DNA of 64,000 nt from Alphaproteobacteria bacterium (lineage in GTDB: Bacteria; Pseudomonadota; Alphaproteobacteria; Geminicoccales; Geminicoccaceae), in the NCBI GenBank assembly GCA_026982705.1, contig JALSGP010000012.1, forward strand, positions 169,127 to 233,126. The letters run 5' to 3'. Under the pieces are notes generated by a model that saw only the letters and a list, made by a program, of their open reading frames with translations, ran no database searches and was not told the origin of the DNA. Positions 1 through 9,920 of the stretch are shown one piece after another. The position numbers and the translations under genes were made by a program. How positions within the stretch are numbered: position 1 is the first letter of the stretch; each line of letters starts with the position of its first letter.

Positions 1-1
1 T

Positions 2-112
2 CACCGTCTCTACCGGGAGATGGCCCGGGCCGCCGGCGTGCCCGTGGTGGCGGTGACCGGCACGCCGGAAGAGACGCTGGCGCGGCTCCTCGCCGCGGAG
101 GGGGGAGGGTGA
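2..112 (+). CDS. 3' end of an unrecognised protein (cut by window edge)
   Basis: Only the last 36 codons lie inside the window; the frame is open from the left edge to a TGA at 110-112. The visible tail (VPVVAVTGTPEETLARLLA) has the alternating hydrophobic look of a Rossmann-like domain, but no motif names a family. The stop overlaps the GTG start of the following glycosyltransferase, so the two are probably translationally coupled. A role in the same polysaccharide pathway is inferred from position only. Confidence 0.6.
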   Translation, partial: HRLYREMARAAGVPVVAVTGTPEETLARLLAAEGGG

Positions 113-1224
113 TCTACGTCTTCTACAACAACGATCCCCTCGCCCAGGACCAGGGCGGCGGTGCCGAGCACTTCCGCGCCCTCCACCGGGCGCTCCTGGT
201 CTCGGGCCTGCCCTTCCGCATGGTGGCGGCGCGCCTGCAGGAGGAGCGCGTGGACGCCCACGTGGACTACGTCTCACGCGGCGCCGACTTCCCGCGCTTC
301 TGGCTGGGATGCTGGTGGTGGTTCTGGCGCAACCGCCACCGGCTGCGGCCGGAGGACGTCTTCCACTTCCACCGCAACTACGCCGCCTGGCCCAAATACG
401 TCCTGGCCCCCCGCACCGGCCGGGTGGTGATCACCTACCACACCGTGAGCGGGCGCGTGCTGGAGACCCGTCTCGGTCGCTGGGCATGGCCGCTCCGGGC
501 GGTGATGCGGGCCCTCGAGCGGCGGGCGGTGCGGCGGGCCGATGCGGTGGTGTGCGTGAGCGAAGGCGACCGCCGGGAACTGGCGCGGCGGGTGGACCCC
601 GAGGTCTTCGCCCGCGCGCTCGTGGTCCCGGCCAGTTTCGATGCCGGGCTCTTCGCCCGCCTCCACGCCACGCCGCCCTCTCCCGCACTGGCCGAGCGGC
701 TGCTGTTCGTGGGCCGCATCGCCCGTCCCAAGAACGCACCGCTGGCCCTGGCGGTGCTGGAGGAGCTGCACCGCCGCGGCCGCACCGGCTACACCCTCAC
801 CATCGCCGGCGACGGCGAGGAGGCGCGCGCCCTGGTCCGTCGCCTCGCCCGCAGCCCCACGGCCGAAGCCGTCCGCTGGCTCGGCCGCGTCCCCCACGAC
901 CGCATGCCCGAACTCTACGCCGGACACGGGGTGGTGCTGGTGACCAGCCGCTTCGAATCGTCGCCGACGGTGGTGAAGGAGGCGCTGGCCGCCCGCCGGC
1001 CGGTGGTGACCACCGATGTGGGCGACGTGCGGGCGTGGATCGAGGAGGGGGTCACCGGCTTCGTGCGCCCCGCCGAGGCGGGGGCGCTGGCCGATGGCGT
1101 GGAGGCGGCGAGCCGGCTGATCCGGAAGGGGCGCGTGGGGACGGCGCCGCGGCTGGCGGCGGCCGGGGAGGACCGGGTGATGACCCGGGTGGTGGACCTC
1201 TACCGGGCGCTCGGGACGGGATGA
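109..1224 (+). CDS. Glycosyltransferase family 4 (GT-B fold)
   Basis: This 371-residue cytoplasmic enzyme probably transfers a sugar from a nucleotide-sugar donor to a growing surface glycan. The N-terminal half carries the glycine-rich acceptor-side loop (DQGGGAEHF, about residues 14-22) usual in GT4 enzymes. The C-terminal half begins near residue 200 with LLFVGRIARPKN and contains the E-x7-E donor-site signature in FESSPTVVKEALA, followed by a TDVGDVRAWI segment. The start is GTG and overlaps the preceding stop; the stop overlaps the ATG of the flippase (ATGA). Donor and acceptor cannot be read from the sequence. The family is secure, the exact reaction is not. Confidence 0.88.
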   Translation: MIYVFYNNDPLAQDQGGGAEHFRALHRALLVSGLPFRMVAARLQEERVDAHVDYVSRGADFPRFWLGCWWWFWRNRHRLRPEDVFHFHRNYAAWPKYVLAPRTGRVVITYHTVSGRVLETRLGRWAWPLRAVMRALERRAVRRADAVVCVSEGDRRELARRVDPEVFARALVVPASFDAGLFARLHATPPSPALAERLLFVGRIARPKNAPLALAVLEELHRRGRTGYTLTIAGDGEEARALVRRLARSPTAEAVRWLGRVPHDRMPELYAGHGVVLVTSRFESSPTVVKEALAARRPVVTTDVGDVRAWIEEGVTGFVRPAEAGALADGVEAASRLIRKGRVGTAPRLAAAGEDRVMTRVVDLYRALGTG

Positions 1225-2504
1225 GAGCGCGGCTGCGGCGGCTCGCCGCCACCCTCGCCCCGCTCCTGCTGCTGGGCGGCGGGCGGGCGGTGGCGGCCCT
1301 CGGGGGATTCCTCGCGGCCGGCCTCCTGGCCCGGCGGGTCGATGCCGTGACCCTCGGGCTCTTCGCCATGGCGCTGGCGGTGCAGGGACACGCCGCCCAG
1401 CTCGCCGAACTGGGCCTGCGGTCCTGGATCACCGCCCTCGCGGGCATCGATCCCGCCCGGGCCCGCGCCTTCCTCTCCCGCTATCTCGCTCTCCGCCTCG
1501 CCGCGGCGCTGGCCCTCGGAGCCGCCACCGCGGCGGCCGCCCCATGGCTGCTGCCGGCGGACCCGGTGCCGCTGTATCTGGTGCTGGCGGCGCTGCCGCT
1601 GATGGCCCTCCATCTGGACTGGGCGGCGCTGGCGACGGGACGGGCCGCCGAGGCGGCGATGCTGGTGGCGCTGCGGCCGCTGCTGTGGGCGTCGCTGCTG
1701 GCGCTGGTGGTGCCGGCGGGAAGCGATCCCGCCACCCTCGCCGGCTTCTGGCTCGCCGCCTGGGCCGGTGCCGTGCTCGCCGCCCTTCCCGCCCTCCGCC
1801 ACCTGCCGCCAGCGCGGGGACCGGCACCGGCGCCCGCTGCCGCCCTCCAACAGGCGTTGCCCCTCGGTCTCTCCGCCCTCGCCGGCCAGCTCCAGCTCGG
1901 CCTCGATCTCTATCTGGTGGGACGGCTGCTCGGCCCCGCCGCGGCCGGCACCTACTGGCTCGCCGGCGCGGTGGCGGTGGCGGCGCTGGTGCTGGCCAAT
2001 GCCGGTCAGCAGTGGACACTGGCCCGTCTCGCCGCGGCGGCCGCCGCGCCCGGTGGCCTCGCCCCCGCCCTCCGCCACCATCTCCTGCTGCTGGGCGCCG
2101 TCGGCCTCGTCGCGGCCGTGGGGCTGGCGCTGCTGGCGCCGCCGCTGGTCCCCCTCGCCTTCGGTCCCGATCACGGCGCGGTCGCGGCCCTGCTTCCCTG
2201 GTTCGCGCCCTGGCTGGCCCTCCGCCATCCGGTGGGCGTCCTGCAGTCGGCCCGGGCCGCCCGCCGTGAGGGGCACCGTCTGCTCCTGGCCGATCTCGCC
2301 TCCCTCGCCGCCCTCGCCACCGCCCTGGTCCCGGCGCTGCTGCTGGAGTCCCCGCATCTCGCCGCCCTCGCGCGGGCCGCCGCCGAGGCGGCGCGCCTCG
2401 CCGTCCTCGCCGCGGGCATCCGCCCCGGCGGGCTCAAGTGGCGGGATCCGCCGCCAGCGCCCAGGCGTCCGGCCGCGGCCGGCCGCGCCGTCCCGTCGCC
2501 GTGA
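1221..2504 (+). CDS. Oligosaccharide flippase family membrane protein
   Basis: The 427-residue protein is hydrophobic throughout, with about 12 predicted membrane segments rich in Leu, Ala and Val and short Arg-containing loops, as in Wzx-type lipid-linked oligosaccharide flippases of the MATE/MVF superfamily. It starts at the ATG overlapping the stop of the glycosyltransferase, so it belongs to the same operon and probably moves that pathway's glycan across the inner membrane. The last 71 bases overlap the 3' end of the convergent metallophosphoesterase gene, and the final 25 residues are proline- and arginine-rich tail rather than membrane segment. Membership rests on hydropathy and context, since the family has little conserved sequence. 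Confidence 0.75.
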   Translation: MRARLRRLAATLAPLLLLGGGRAVAALGGFLAAGLLARRVDAVTLGLFAMALAVQGHAAQLAELGLRSWITALAGIDPARARAFLSRYLALRLAAALALGAATAAAAPWLLPADPVPLYLVLAALPLMALHLDWAALATGRAAEAAMLVALRPLLWASLLALVVPAGSDPATLAGFWLAAWAGAVLAALPALRHLPPARGPAPAPAAALQQALPLGLSALAGQLQLGLDLYLVGRLLGPAAAGTYWLAGAVAVAALVLANAGQQWTLARLAAAAAAPGGLAPALRHHLLLLGAVGLVAAVGLALLAPPLVPLAFGPDHGAVAALLPWFAPWLALRHPVGVLQSARAARREGHRLLLADLASLAALATALVPALLLESPHLAALARAAAEAARLAVLAAGIRPGGLKWRDPPPAPRRPAAAGRAVPSP

Positions 2505-3306
2505 GGTCGAGGACCACCAGCTCCGGCGGCCGGGCGAAGCGCAGCGGCAGACCGGTGGTGCCGATGCCGGCGCTGACCACGAGCCGGCGGCCGCGGTCGT
2601 GGTGGAACCCGTGGGCCTGGCGGCGCGGCAGCCGGCTCATGGTCACCGGCGGCGGCAGGCCCGGCAGCCGCACCTGACCGCCGTGGGTGTGCCCGGCCAC
2701 CAGCAGCACCACCTGCGGCGGCAGCCGCAGGTGCAGGTCCGGCGCATGGGCCAGCAGCAGCACCGGCTCGTCCGGCGCCACCCCCGCGAGCGCCCGGGCC
2801 ACGTCGTCGCGCCCGGTCACCGGATCGTCCACGCCGACCAGCACCAGCTCGCCGAAGGGAGCCGGGATGCGGACGTGCTCGTTGACCAGCACGCGGATGC
2901 CGGCGGCCTCCAGCGCCTCCGCCACCTCCCCGGCACCATGGTCGTGGTCGTGATTGCCGAGGACGGCGAAGCAGGGCACCCGGGCGGCCAGGGGAGCGAG
3001 GGCCGCCGCCATGCGCGCCGGCGGCACCGGCACCACGCCCAGCGTGTCGGTGGTGGCGAAGTCCCCGGCCAGCAGGACGACTTCCGGCCGCTGCGCCAGC
3101 AACCTGCGGACGATGCGGGTGATGCGTCCCGGCGTGACGTGGGGCCAGGCGGCGTGGAGATCGCTCAGCACGCCGATCCGCAGCCGGCCCTCGGCGGGCG
3201 CCGGCCACGGCACACCGTAGCGTCGGATCGCCAGCCGGAAGGGTTCGACGGCGAAGGCCCAGCCGGCGAGCAGACCGGCGGCGAGCGTGGTCTCGAGGAT
3301 GGCCAC
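2434..3306 (-). CDS. Calcineurin-like metallophosphoesterase, membrane-anchored (YkuE/YaeI type)
   Basis: The protein has one N-terminal hydrophobic segment followed by a binuclear metallophosphoesterase domain. The metal-binding motifs appear in order: LSDLHAA (D-x-H), LLAGDF, LGNHDHD, LLAHAPD and GHTHGGQ. This arrangement matches YkuE/YaeI-type enzymes that act at the membrane surface on phosphoesters, in some relatives on lipid A precursors; the substrate here is unknown. The GTG at 3306 is preferred because GAGGAG lies nine bases upstream and it places the membrane segment at the N-terminus. A longer frame opens at a TTG at 3384 with no clear ribosome site. The gene is convergent with, and overlaps, the flippase. 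Confidence 0.85.
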   Translation of the reverse strand: MAILETTLAAGLLAGWAFAVEPFRLAIRRYGVPWPAPAEGRLRIGVLSDLHAAWPHVTPGRITRIVRRLLAQRPEVVLLAGDFATTDTLGVVPVPPARMAAALAPLAARVPCFAVLGNHDHDHGAGEVAEALEAAGIRVLVNEHVRIPAPFGELVLVGVDDPVTGRDDVARALAGVAPDEPVLLLAHAPDLHLRLPPQVVLLVAGHTHGGQVRLPGLPPPVTMSRLPRRQAHGFHHDRGRRLVVSAGIGTTGLPLRFARPPELVVLDLTATGRRGRPRPDAWALAADPAT

Positions 3307-3444
3307 CCGGACGTGCTCCTCGCTCCGCTGCGTGAGGCGGATCCTCCGCTTCCTCCAAATACGCGGGGACGGCGCCGTCGCCAACCGTGGTCGCCGGCGC
3401 GGGCGCGTACCACGGGATGAAGCGCGCGGCGCGATGCACCCGGG

Positions 3445-4422
3445 TCACGCCCGGGCCCGCGGATGGGCACGGGCATAGTCGGCCAGCAGCCGCTCGGCGT
3501 CCACCGCCGTGTAGCGCTGGGTGGTGGAGAGACTGGCGTGGCCCAGGAGCTCCTGGATGGCGCGCAGATCGGCGCCCGCCGCCAGCAGATGGGTGGCGAA
3601 GCTGTGGCGCAGCGCGTGGGGCGTCGCCGTCTCCGGCAGCCCCAGCAGCCGGCGCAGGCGGCGGATGCGGGCCCGGATCGGCTCCGCTCCCAGCCGCCGG
3701 CCGCGCGCTCCCACGAACAGCGGCCCCTCCGGCGGCAGCGGGTGGGGGCAGGCCGCCACATAGTCGGCCAGGGCCCGCGCCACCCGCGGCAGCACCGGCA
3801 CCTCGCGCACGCGGCCGCCCTTGCCGTGGACCCGCAGCACCCGCAGGCGGGCGGGATCGGCGCCCACGTCGCGTCGCGCGAGCGCCAGCGCCTCGCCGAT
3901 GCGCAGCCCGCAGCCGTAGAGGAGCAGCAGCACCGCATGGTCGCGCCGCAGCACCCAGGCCGGCACGTCCGGCTCGCTCGCCATCTCGCGGGCCAGCGCC
4001 AGCGTCTCCTCCACGGCCAGCGGCCGCGGCAGCCGCCGCGGCACCCGCGGCGTGCGCAGCGCCGCCACCGCCGGATTGTGGAGGCCGAAGCGACGGTCGA
4101 GGAAGCGGAAGAAGCCGCGTACCGCCGCCAGCGCCCGCGCGGTGGAGGCGGGATCCAGCCCGCGCCGGTGGCGGTGGGCGAGCCAGGCGCGCAGATCGGC
4201 GAGGGTCAGCGCCGCGAGCTCGCGGGTCCCGATCTCGCGGCCGAGATGATCCCGCAGGAACGCCAGGAAGTCGGCGAGATCGCGCGTATAGGCGAGCCGG
4301 GTCGCCGGCGCCGCCCGACGCTCGTGGGCGAGCCAGTCGCACCAGGCCCCGAGCCTCGCGCGGAGGTCCGGCCCGCAGGGCGCGGCGAGGGCGAGCGGGA
4401 GTTCCGCCATGGCGCCGGTCAT
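3445..4422 (-). CDS. xerC: Tyrosine recombinase XerC
   Basis: The 325-residue protein has the N-terminal SAM-like core-binding domain (about residues 20-110) and a C-terminal catalytic domain. The tyrosine-recombinase residues are visible: Arg in GCGLRIGEALAL, the H-x-x-R box in HALRHSFATHLL, His in LGHASLSTTQ and the nucleophilic Tyr in QRYT. With XerD it resolves chromosome dimers at dif during division. The XerC rather than XerD call rests on the position beside priA, a common arrangement in Alphaproteobacteria, and is an inference. It is transcribed away from priA across a 41-base gap. Either of two in-frame ATGs (4422 or 4410) could be used; neither has a strong ribosome site. Confidence 0.85.
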   Translation of the reverse strand: MTGAMAELPLALAAPCGPDLRARLGAWCDWLAHERRAAPATRLAYTRDLADFLAFLRDHLGREIGTRELAALTLADLRAWLAHRHRRGLDPASTARALAAVRGFFRFLDRRFGLHNPAVAALRTPRVPRRLPRPLAVEETLALAREMASEPDVPAWVLRRDHAVLLLLYGCGLRIGEALALARRDVGADPARLRVLRVHGKGGRVREVPVLPRVARALADYVAACPHPLPPEGPLFVGARGRRLGAEPIRARIRRLRRLLGLPETATPHALRHSFATHLLAAGADLRAIQELLGHASLSTTQRYTAVDAERLLADYARAHPRARA

Positions 4423-4463
4423 GATAACGGAACGGCGGGACGCCGCCAGACGAAAGGATCCCG

Positions 4464-6653
4464 GTGAGCCGCCGATCCCGCGTCGTGCCGGTGCTGGTAC
4501 CGGTGCCGGTGGACGCGCCCTTCGACTATCTCTGGCCACACGCCGGCGAGCCGGTGCCCGGGTCGTGGGTGGAGGTCCCCTTCGGCCCGCGCCGGCTGGT
4601 GGGCATGGTGTGGCCCGGGCACGAGGGTGACCCGCCCGCCCGCCGCCGGCTGCGTCCCGTCGGCGATCCGGTGGACCTGCCGCCGGCACCGCCCGACTTC
4701 CCCGCCTTCCTCGCCGCCGTCGCCCGCGAGACGCTGATCCCGCTGGGCGCGGTGCTGCGCCTCGCCGCCAGCGTCCCCGCCGCCTTCGCGCCACCCCCGG
4801 CGACCGTGGGCTATCGCCTCGCCGCCACGCCCGCGGAGCGACTCACGCCGGCGCGACGGCGGCTGGTGGCGGCGCTGGCCGGGGGAACGGTGCGGACGGC
4901 GGCGGAATTGCGCGCGGAGGCCGGCATCTCGACGGCGGTGCTGCGGGGGGCGGTGGCGGCCGGGCTGGTGGAAGCGGTGCCGCTGGAGCCGCCACCGCCG
5001 CCACCTCCCGATCCCGACCATGCGCCGCGGACCCTCGACCCCGCCCAGGCGAAAGCGGCAAGAGCGCTGGTGACGGCGGTGCGGGCGGGCGGCCACCGCA
5101 CCTTCCTGCTGGAGGGGGTGCCGGGTTCCGGCAAGACGGAAGTCTACTTCGAGGCGGTGGCGGAGGTGCTGCGCGGCGCCGGGCAGGTGCTGGTGCTGCT
5201 GCCGGAGATCCTGCTCTCCGCCCAATGGCTCGACCGCTTCCGTGCCCGCTTCGGCGTCGAACCCGCCGTCTGGCACTCCGCCCTCACCCCGGCGCGGCGG
5301 CGCGATCTGTGGCGCGAGATCGCCCGCGGGCGGGTGCGGGTGGTGGTGGGGGCGCGCTCCGCCGTCTTCCTGCCGCTGCCCGAGCCGCGGCTGATCGTCG
5401 TCGACGAGGAGCAGGACTCCTCCTTCAAGCAGGAGGACGGTCCCCGCTACGACGCCCGCCGCGTCGCCCATCTGCGGGCGGAGGGTGCCGGCTGTCCGCT
5501 GGTGCGGGTCTCGGCGACGCCGGCGGTGGAGAGCGCCTGGCACGCCGGTCTCGTCCCTGGCTTCGCCCCGCCGGCACCGTGGGGGCTGCTGCGGCTGCCG
5601 CGGCGCCACGGACCGGCCCCGGAGCCGCGGGTGGAGGTGGTGGACCTCAGGGCCCGCCGCCCGCCGCGCGGGGCCTTCCTGGGACCCGATCTGCGCGCCG
5701 CCGTCGCCGCCACCCTCGAGCGGGACGGGCAGGTGCTGCTGTTCCTGAACCGGCGCGGCTATGCCCCGCTGGTGCTGTGCCGCGCCTGCGGCACCCGTCT
5801 GCGCTGTCCCAACTGCAGCGCCTGGCTGGTGCTCCACCGGCTGCGCCGACGGCTGCTCTGCCACCACTGCGCCTATCGCGAGCCGGAGCCGGAGCACTGT
5901 CCCCGCTGCGGGGCGGTGGACGAACTCGCCCCCTGCGGTCCCGGTGTCGAGCGCATCGCCGAGGAGGTGCGGACGCTGTGGCCGGAACGGCGTCTCGCCG
6001 TGGTCACCAGCGACACGGTGCCCACCGCCGCCCGCGCCGAGGCGCTGGTGCGGGCGGTGCTGGCGCGGGAGGTGGACCTGCTGGTGGGCACCCGCCTTCT
6101 GGCCAAGGGCCACCACTTCCCGGATCTGCTGCTGGTGGGGGTGGTGGACGCCGACCTCGGCCTCGGTGGCGACCTCCGGGCCGCCGAACGCAGCTTCCAG
6201 CTCCTGCGCCAGCTCGCCGGTCGCGCCGGCCGCGCCGGCCGGCCGGGGCGGGTGCTGATCCAGACCACCGACCCCGCCCATCCGGTGCTCGAGGCGCTGG
6301 CCGCCGGAGACTCCCTGCGCTTCTATCGGGCCGAGCTGGAGGAACGGCACGAGAGCGGCACGCCGCCCTTCGGCCGCCTCGCCGCCCTGGTGGTGGCGGG
6401 CCGGGAGGCGGAGGAGGTGCGCGAACATGCCCGCGCCCTCGCCCGGGCGGCGCCGGAGCGTGCGGACATCCGGGTGCTGGGCCCGGCGCCCGCCCCCCTC
6501 GCCCTCCTGCGCGGCCGCTATCGCGAGCGGCTGCTGGTGCGTGCCGCCCCCGAGGCCGACCTGCCGGCCTTCCTGCGCGACTGGCTCGGCCGCGTGCGCC
6601 TGCCCGGCCGGCTGCGCCTGGATGTGGACGTGGATCCCCAGAGCTTCCTCTGA
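4464..6653 (+). CDS. priA: Primosomal replication protein N' (PriA helicase)
   Basis: PriA restarts stalled forks by unwinding the lagging arm and loading the primosome. The 729 residues show the N-terminal 3' DNA-binding domain, a winged-helix region, then superfamily 2 helicase motifs: Walker A GVPGSGKT at 218-225 and the Walker B equivalent DEEQ at 314-317. The cysteine-rich zinc insert follows with four Cys pairs (CRAC, CPNC, CHHC, CPRC). Late motifs GTRLLAKGHHFPD and LAGRAGRAG are intact. The usual motif II sequence is DEEH, so the Gln at 317 is a small departure. The GTG start follows AAAGGA by five bases. Length is normal for the family. Confidence 0.95.
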   Translation: MSRRSRVVPVLVPVPVDAPFDYLWPHAGEPVPGSWVEVPFGPRRLVGMVWPGHEGDPPARRRLRPVGDPVDLPPAPPDFPAFLAAVARETLIPLGAVLRLAASVPAAFAPPPATVGYRLAATPAERLTPARRRLVAALAGGTVRTAAELRAEAGISTAVLRGAVAAGLVEAVPLEPPPPPPPDPDHAPRTLDPAQAKAARALVTAVRAGGHRTFLLEGVPGSGKTEVYFEAVAEVLRGAGQVLVLLPEILLSAQWLDRFRARFGVEPAVWHSALTPARRRDLWREIARGRVRVVVGARSAVFLPLPEPRLIVVDEEQDSSFKQEDGPRYDARRVAHLRAEGAGCPLVRVSATPAVESAWHAGLVPGFAPPAPWGLLRLPRRHGPAPEPRVEVVDLRARRPPRGAFLGPDLRAAVAATLERDGQVLLFLNRRGYAPLVLCRACGTRLRCPNCSAWLVLHRLRRRLLCHHCAYREPEPEHCPRCGAVDELAPCGPGVERIAEEVRTLWPERRLAVVTSDTVPTAARAEALVRAVLAREVDLLVGTRLLAKGHHFPDLLLVGVVDADLGLGGDLRAAERSFQLLRQLAGRAGRAGRPGRVLIQTTDPAHPVLEALAAGDSLRFYRAELEERHESGTPPFGRLAALVVAGREAEEVREHARALARAAPERADIRVLGPAPAPLALLRGRYRERLLVRAAPEADLPAFLRDWLGRVRLPGRLRLDVDVDPQSFL

Positions 6654-6669
6654 GACGGGAGAATGCGGC

Positions 6670-7494
6670 GTGCGTCTCCGGATCACCACCTGGAACGTGA
6701 ATTCCATCCGCATCCGCCTCGATCTGCTGGCGCGGGTGGTGGCCCACTGCCGCCCGGACGTGCTGTGCCTGCAGGAGACCAAGGTGGACAACGGGCGCTT
6801 TCCCTACGATGCCGTGCGCGCCCTCGGCTTTCCCCATATCCACGTGCACGGCCAGAAGACCTGGCACGGGGTGGCCACCCTGTCCAAATGGCCGCTCGCC
6901 GACGGTCGGGCACTCGCCTGGTGCGGGGTGGCGGACTGCCGCCACACCGTCTGCTTCCTGCCGGGCGCGCTGGAGCTGCACAATCTCTATGTCCCCGCCG
7001 GCGGCGACGTACCCGATCCCGAGATCAATCCCCGCTTCCGCCACAAGCTGGAGATGCTGGAGGCGCTGACCGGATATTTCGTGGCCCGCCGCGGCGACGG
7101 CGCCCGTCTGCTGCTGGCGGGCGATCTCAACATCGCACCGCTGCCCACCGACGTCTGGAATCACCGGGCGCTGCTGAAGGTGGTCTCCCACACGCCGGTG
7201 GAGGTGGAGGCGCTGGAACGGCTCCGTCGCGCCTACGACTTCGTGGATGCGGTGCGCGCCCGCATCCCGCCCGAGGTGAAGGTGTTCACCTGGTGGTCCT
7301 ACCGTGCGCGGGACTGGCGGAAGTCCAACCGCGGCCGGCGTCTCGACCACATCTGGCTGGCGCCGGCACTGGCGCCCCATCTGGTGGCGGTGGAGGTGTG
7401 GGCGGAGGCGCGCGGCTTCGACCGCCCCTCCGACCATGTGCCCGTGACCGTGGAGCTGGACCTGCCCGACGCCTGGTTCCATGGTGACGGCTGA
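6670..7494 (+). CDS. xth: Exodeoxyribonuclease III
   Basis: This 274-residue endonuclease/exonuclease/phosphatase-family enzyme cleaves abasic sites and trims 3' ends in base-excision repair. Diagnostic stretches are the N-terminal TWNVNSIR, the metal-binding Glu in LQETKV, GDLNIAP, and the terminal SDHVPV with the catalytic Asp-His. The start is a GTG with GGGAGA eight bases upstream; an ATG at 6663 is in another frame. It begins 16 bases after priA stops and overlaps cobD by 14 bases, so it is probably co-transcribed with priA. Confidence 0.93.
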   Translation: MRLRITTWNVNSIRIRLDLLARVVAHCRPDVLCLQETKVDNGRFPYDAVRALGFPHIHVHGQKTWHGVATLSKWPLADGRALAWCGVADCRHTVCFLPGALELHNLYVPAGGDVPDPEINPRFRHKLEMLEALTGYFVARRGDGARLLLAGDLNIAPLPTDVWNHRALLKVVSHTPVEVEALERLRRAYDFVDAVRARIPPEVKVFTWWSYRARDWRKSNRGRRLDHIWLAPALAPHLVAVEVWAEARGFDRPSDHVPVTVELDLPDAWFHGDG

Positions 7495-8458
7495 TCCGGA
7501 GTGGGTGTTCCTCGCCCTGACCTGGGCGCTGCTGCTGGACGCCGTGCTGGGCGATCCGCCGGCGCTGTGGTCGCGGATCCCCCATCCGGTGGTGTGGGTG
7601 GGACGCGCCATCGCGCGCGTGGAGCGGATCTGGGATCCCCTCCGCCACGATCCGCGGGAGAATCTGCGGGCCGGAGCCGCGGCCACCCTGGCGCTCGTCC
7701 TGGCGGCGGCGCTCACGGGCCTTCTCCTCCAGTCGCTGCTGCCCGACGGCGCCACGGGCGCCTTCCTCGCCGGCCTCCTGGCGTTCCCGCTGTTCGCCTG
7801 GCGCGGGCTCGTGGAGGCGGTGCGGGAGGTGGCACGGCGGCTGCCGGCGGATCCGGCGGCGGCGCGGCGGGCGCTGCGGGCGCTGGTGGGCCGCGATCCC
7901 GACCGGCTGGACGACGCCGGCGTGGCCCGGGCCGCCATCGAATCGCTGGCCGAGAACTTCGCCGATGCGGTGGTGGGGCCCTGGTTCTGGCTGGCGGTGG
8001 GGGGGCTGCCCGGCCTCTTCGCCTTCAAGACCGTCGACACCCTCGATTCCATGATCGGCTACCGCACGCCGCGGCACCTCCACTTCGGCCGCCTGGCCGC
8101 CCGTCTCGACGACGCCCTCGCCCGCATCCCCGCCCGCCTCGCCGCCGTCCTGATCGTGCTGGCGACGCTGGTGGTGCGGGAGGCACGACCGGGGCCGGCG
8201 GTCGGGACCATCCGCCGCGACGCCCGCCGCCACCGTTCCCCCAATGCCGGCTATCCGGAGGCGGCGGTGGCGGGCGCGCTGGGTCTGCGCCTCGCCGGCC
8301 CCCGCGCCTATCACGGCGTGCTGGAACACGAGCCCTGGATCGGCGACGGCCGGGCCGAGGCGACGGTGGCCGACATGGAACGGGCGCTGCGGCTGGTGGG
8401 GGCCGCCTGGGCGCTGCTCACCCTCGCCACCGCCCTCACCGCCCTGCTGCTGCGCTGA
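7481..8458 (+). CDS. cobD: Adenosylcobinamide-phosphate synthase CobD/CbiB
   Basis: CobD joins (R)-1-amino-2-propanol phosphate to adenosylcobyric acid, closing the aminopropanol arm of cobalamin. The 325-residue membrane protein begins with the family signature [11 protein letters not shown] and carries [10 protein letters not shown], the central motif [19 protein letters not shown], and the late motif [17 protein letters not shown]. Several hydrophobic segments are evident. The ATG start lies inside the end of xth. The last 23 bases overlap the 3' end of the convergent cobQ, its functional partner, which makes the substrate of CobD. Confidence 0.94.
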   Translation: MVTADPEWVFLALTWALLLDAVLGDPPALWSRIPHPVVWVGRAIARVERIWDPLRHDPRENLRAGAAATLALVLAAALTGLLLQSLLPDGATGAFLAGLLAFPLFAWRGLVEAVREVARRLPADPAAARRALRALVGRDPDRLDDAGVARAAIESLAENFADAVVGPWFWLAVGGLPGLFAFKTVDTLDSMIGYRTPRHLHFGRLAARLDDALARIPARLAAVLIVLATLVVREARPGPAVGTIRRDARRHRSPNAGYPEAAVAGALGLRLAGPRAYHGVLEHEPWIGDGRAEATVADMERALRLVGAAWALLTLATALTALLLR

Positions 8459-9914
8459 GGGCGAGGGCGTGGAGCCGCTCCAGGTCGAGGGCGGCGGCGA
8501 GATGATCCGCCAGCCGGTCCAGCACCCGCTCCACCTCCGCCTCCCAGACGAGATCGGAGGGGGCGGCGCCGAGTTCCGCGAGGAAGCGGCGGCGGAAGGC
8601 GTCGCCGGCGAAGAGCCCGTGGAGATAGGTGCCCAGGACGCGTCCGCAGGCGCTCACCGCCCCCTCCGGGCGGCCGTCCAGGTCGAGGAAGGGACGGGCC
8701 CGGTCCGGCCCCTCGGTGGTGCCGAGGTGGATCTCGTAGCCGTCCACCGGCACGTCGCGTAGGCGGTCGTGCCCGCGCACCGCCCGCACCGTCTTGGCCG
8801 GCCGCAGACGGGTCTCCACGTCCAGCAGGCCGAGACCGGGGGAGGTGCCGGGCGGCCCCTCCAGCCCCTCGGGATCGTGGATCGCGCGGCCCAGCATCTG
8901 ATAGCCGCCGCAGAGCCCGAGGATGCGGCCGCCGCGGCGGCGGTGGACGTGGAGCTCGTGGTGGAAGCCCGCCTCCACCAGCGCCGCCAGATCGGCCCGC
9001 GTCGCCTTGCTGCCGGGCAGGATCACGAGATCGGTGGCCGGGTCCAGCGACCGGTCCGGCGTCACCAGTTCGAGGCTCACACCGGGTTCGGCGGCGAGGG
9101 GATCGAGGTCGTCGAAATTGGCGATGCGCGGCAGGTCCACCACGGCGATCCGCAGCGCCGCCCCGGTCCGCGGGCGGCCGTGTCCGGCGAGGCCCAGCCG
9201 GTCCTCGGCCGGCAGCCGCGCCGCCTCGGGGAACCAGGGGACGATGCCGAGGCAGGGCAGTCCCGTTCCGGCCTCGACGATGGGCACCGCCGGGCGGAAG
9301 AGGGCGACATCGCCTCGGAAGCCGTTGGCGATCCAGCCACGCAGCAGGCGACGGTCGGCCGCGTCGAGCAGCGCCACGGTCCCCACCACCGCCGCCAGCA
9401 GTCCGCCGCGGGAGACGTCCCCCACCAGCACCACCGGCACGCCGGCGGCGGTGGCGAAGCCCATGTTGGCCACGTCCACCGCCCGCAGATTGGCCTCGGC
9501 GGCACCGCCGGCGCCTTCCACCAGCACCAGGTCGAAGCGGTGCCGCAGATCCGCGAAGCAGGCGAGGATCTCCGGCAGGATCTCCGCGCGCAGCCGGTAG
9601 TAGTCGCGCGCCCGGAGCGATCCCCGCCGGCGGCCCCGCACCACCAGCTGGGCGCCGGTCTCGCCCTCCGGCTTGAGGAGCACCGGGTTCATGGCTACCT
9701 CCGGCGGGATGCCGGCGGCGCGGGCCTGCAGCGCCTGGGCGCGACCGATCTCGCCGCCGGCGGCGGGGGCGGCGTTGTTGGACATGTTCTGGGGCTTGAA
9801 GGGCGCCACCCGCAGCCCGGCGCGGGCATAGGCCCGGCAGAGGCCGGCCACGATCAGCGATTTGCCCACGTGCGAGGCGGTGCCCTGGAACATCAGGGCG
9901 GCGGCGGGCGCCAT
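8436..9914 (-). CDS. cobQ: Cobyric acid synthase CobQ/CbiP
   Basis: CobQ amidates four carboxylates of adenosylcobyrinic acid a,c-diamide using glutamine and ATP. The 492 residues contain an N-terminal dethiobiotin-synthetase-like ATPase domain opening with [12 protein letters not shown] and the substrate motif [11 protein letters not shown], and a C-terminal class I glutamine-amidotransferase-like domain with the nucleophile elbow [12 protein letters not shown] and a late His in YLHGLF. The ATG start lies six bases from the stop of the upstream cobO, so cobO and cobQ form one transcription unit. Length and motif order are normal. Confidence 0.95.
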   Translation of the reverse strand: MAPAAALMFQGTASHVGKSLIVAGLCRAYARAGLRVAPFKPQNMSNNAAPAAGGEIGRAQALQARAAGIPPEVAMNPVLLKPEGETGAQLVVRGRRRGSLRARDYYRLRAEILPEILACFADLRHRFDLVLVEGAGGAAEANLRAVDVANMGFATAAGVPVVLVGDVSRGGLLAAVVGTVALLDAADRRLLRGWIANGFRGDVALFRPAVPIVEAGTGLPCLGIVPWFPEAARLPAEDRLGLAGHGRPRTGAALRIAVVDLPRIANFDDLDPLAAEPGVSLELVTPDRSLDPATDLVILPGSKATRADLAALVEAGFHHELHVHRRRGGRILGLCGGYQMLGRAIHDPEGLEGPPGTSPGLGLLDVETRLRPAKTVRAVRGHDRLRDVPVDGYEIHLGTTEGPDRARPFLDLDGRPEGAVSACGRVLGTYLHGLFAGDAFRRRFLAELGAAPSDLVWEAEVERVLDRLADHLAAALDLERLHALALSAAAGR

Positions 9915-9920
9915 GGCGGC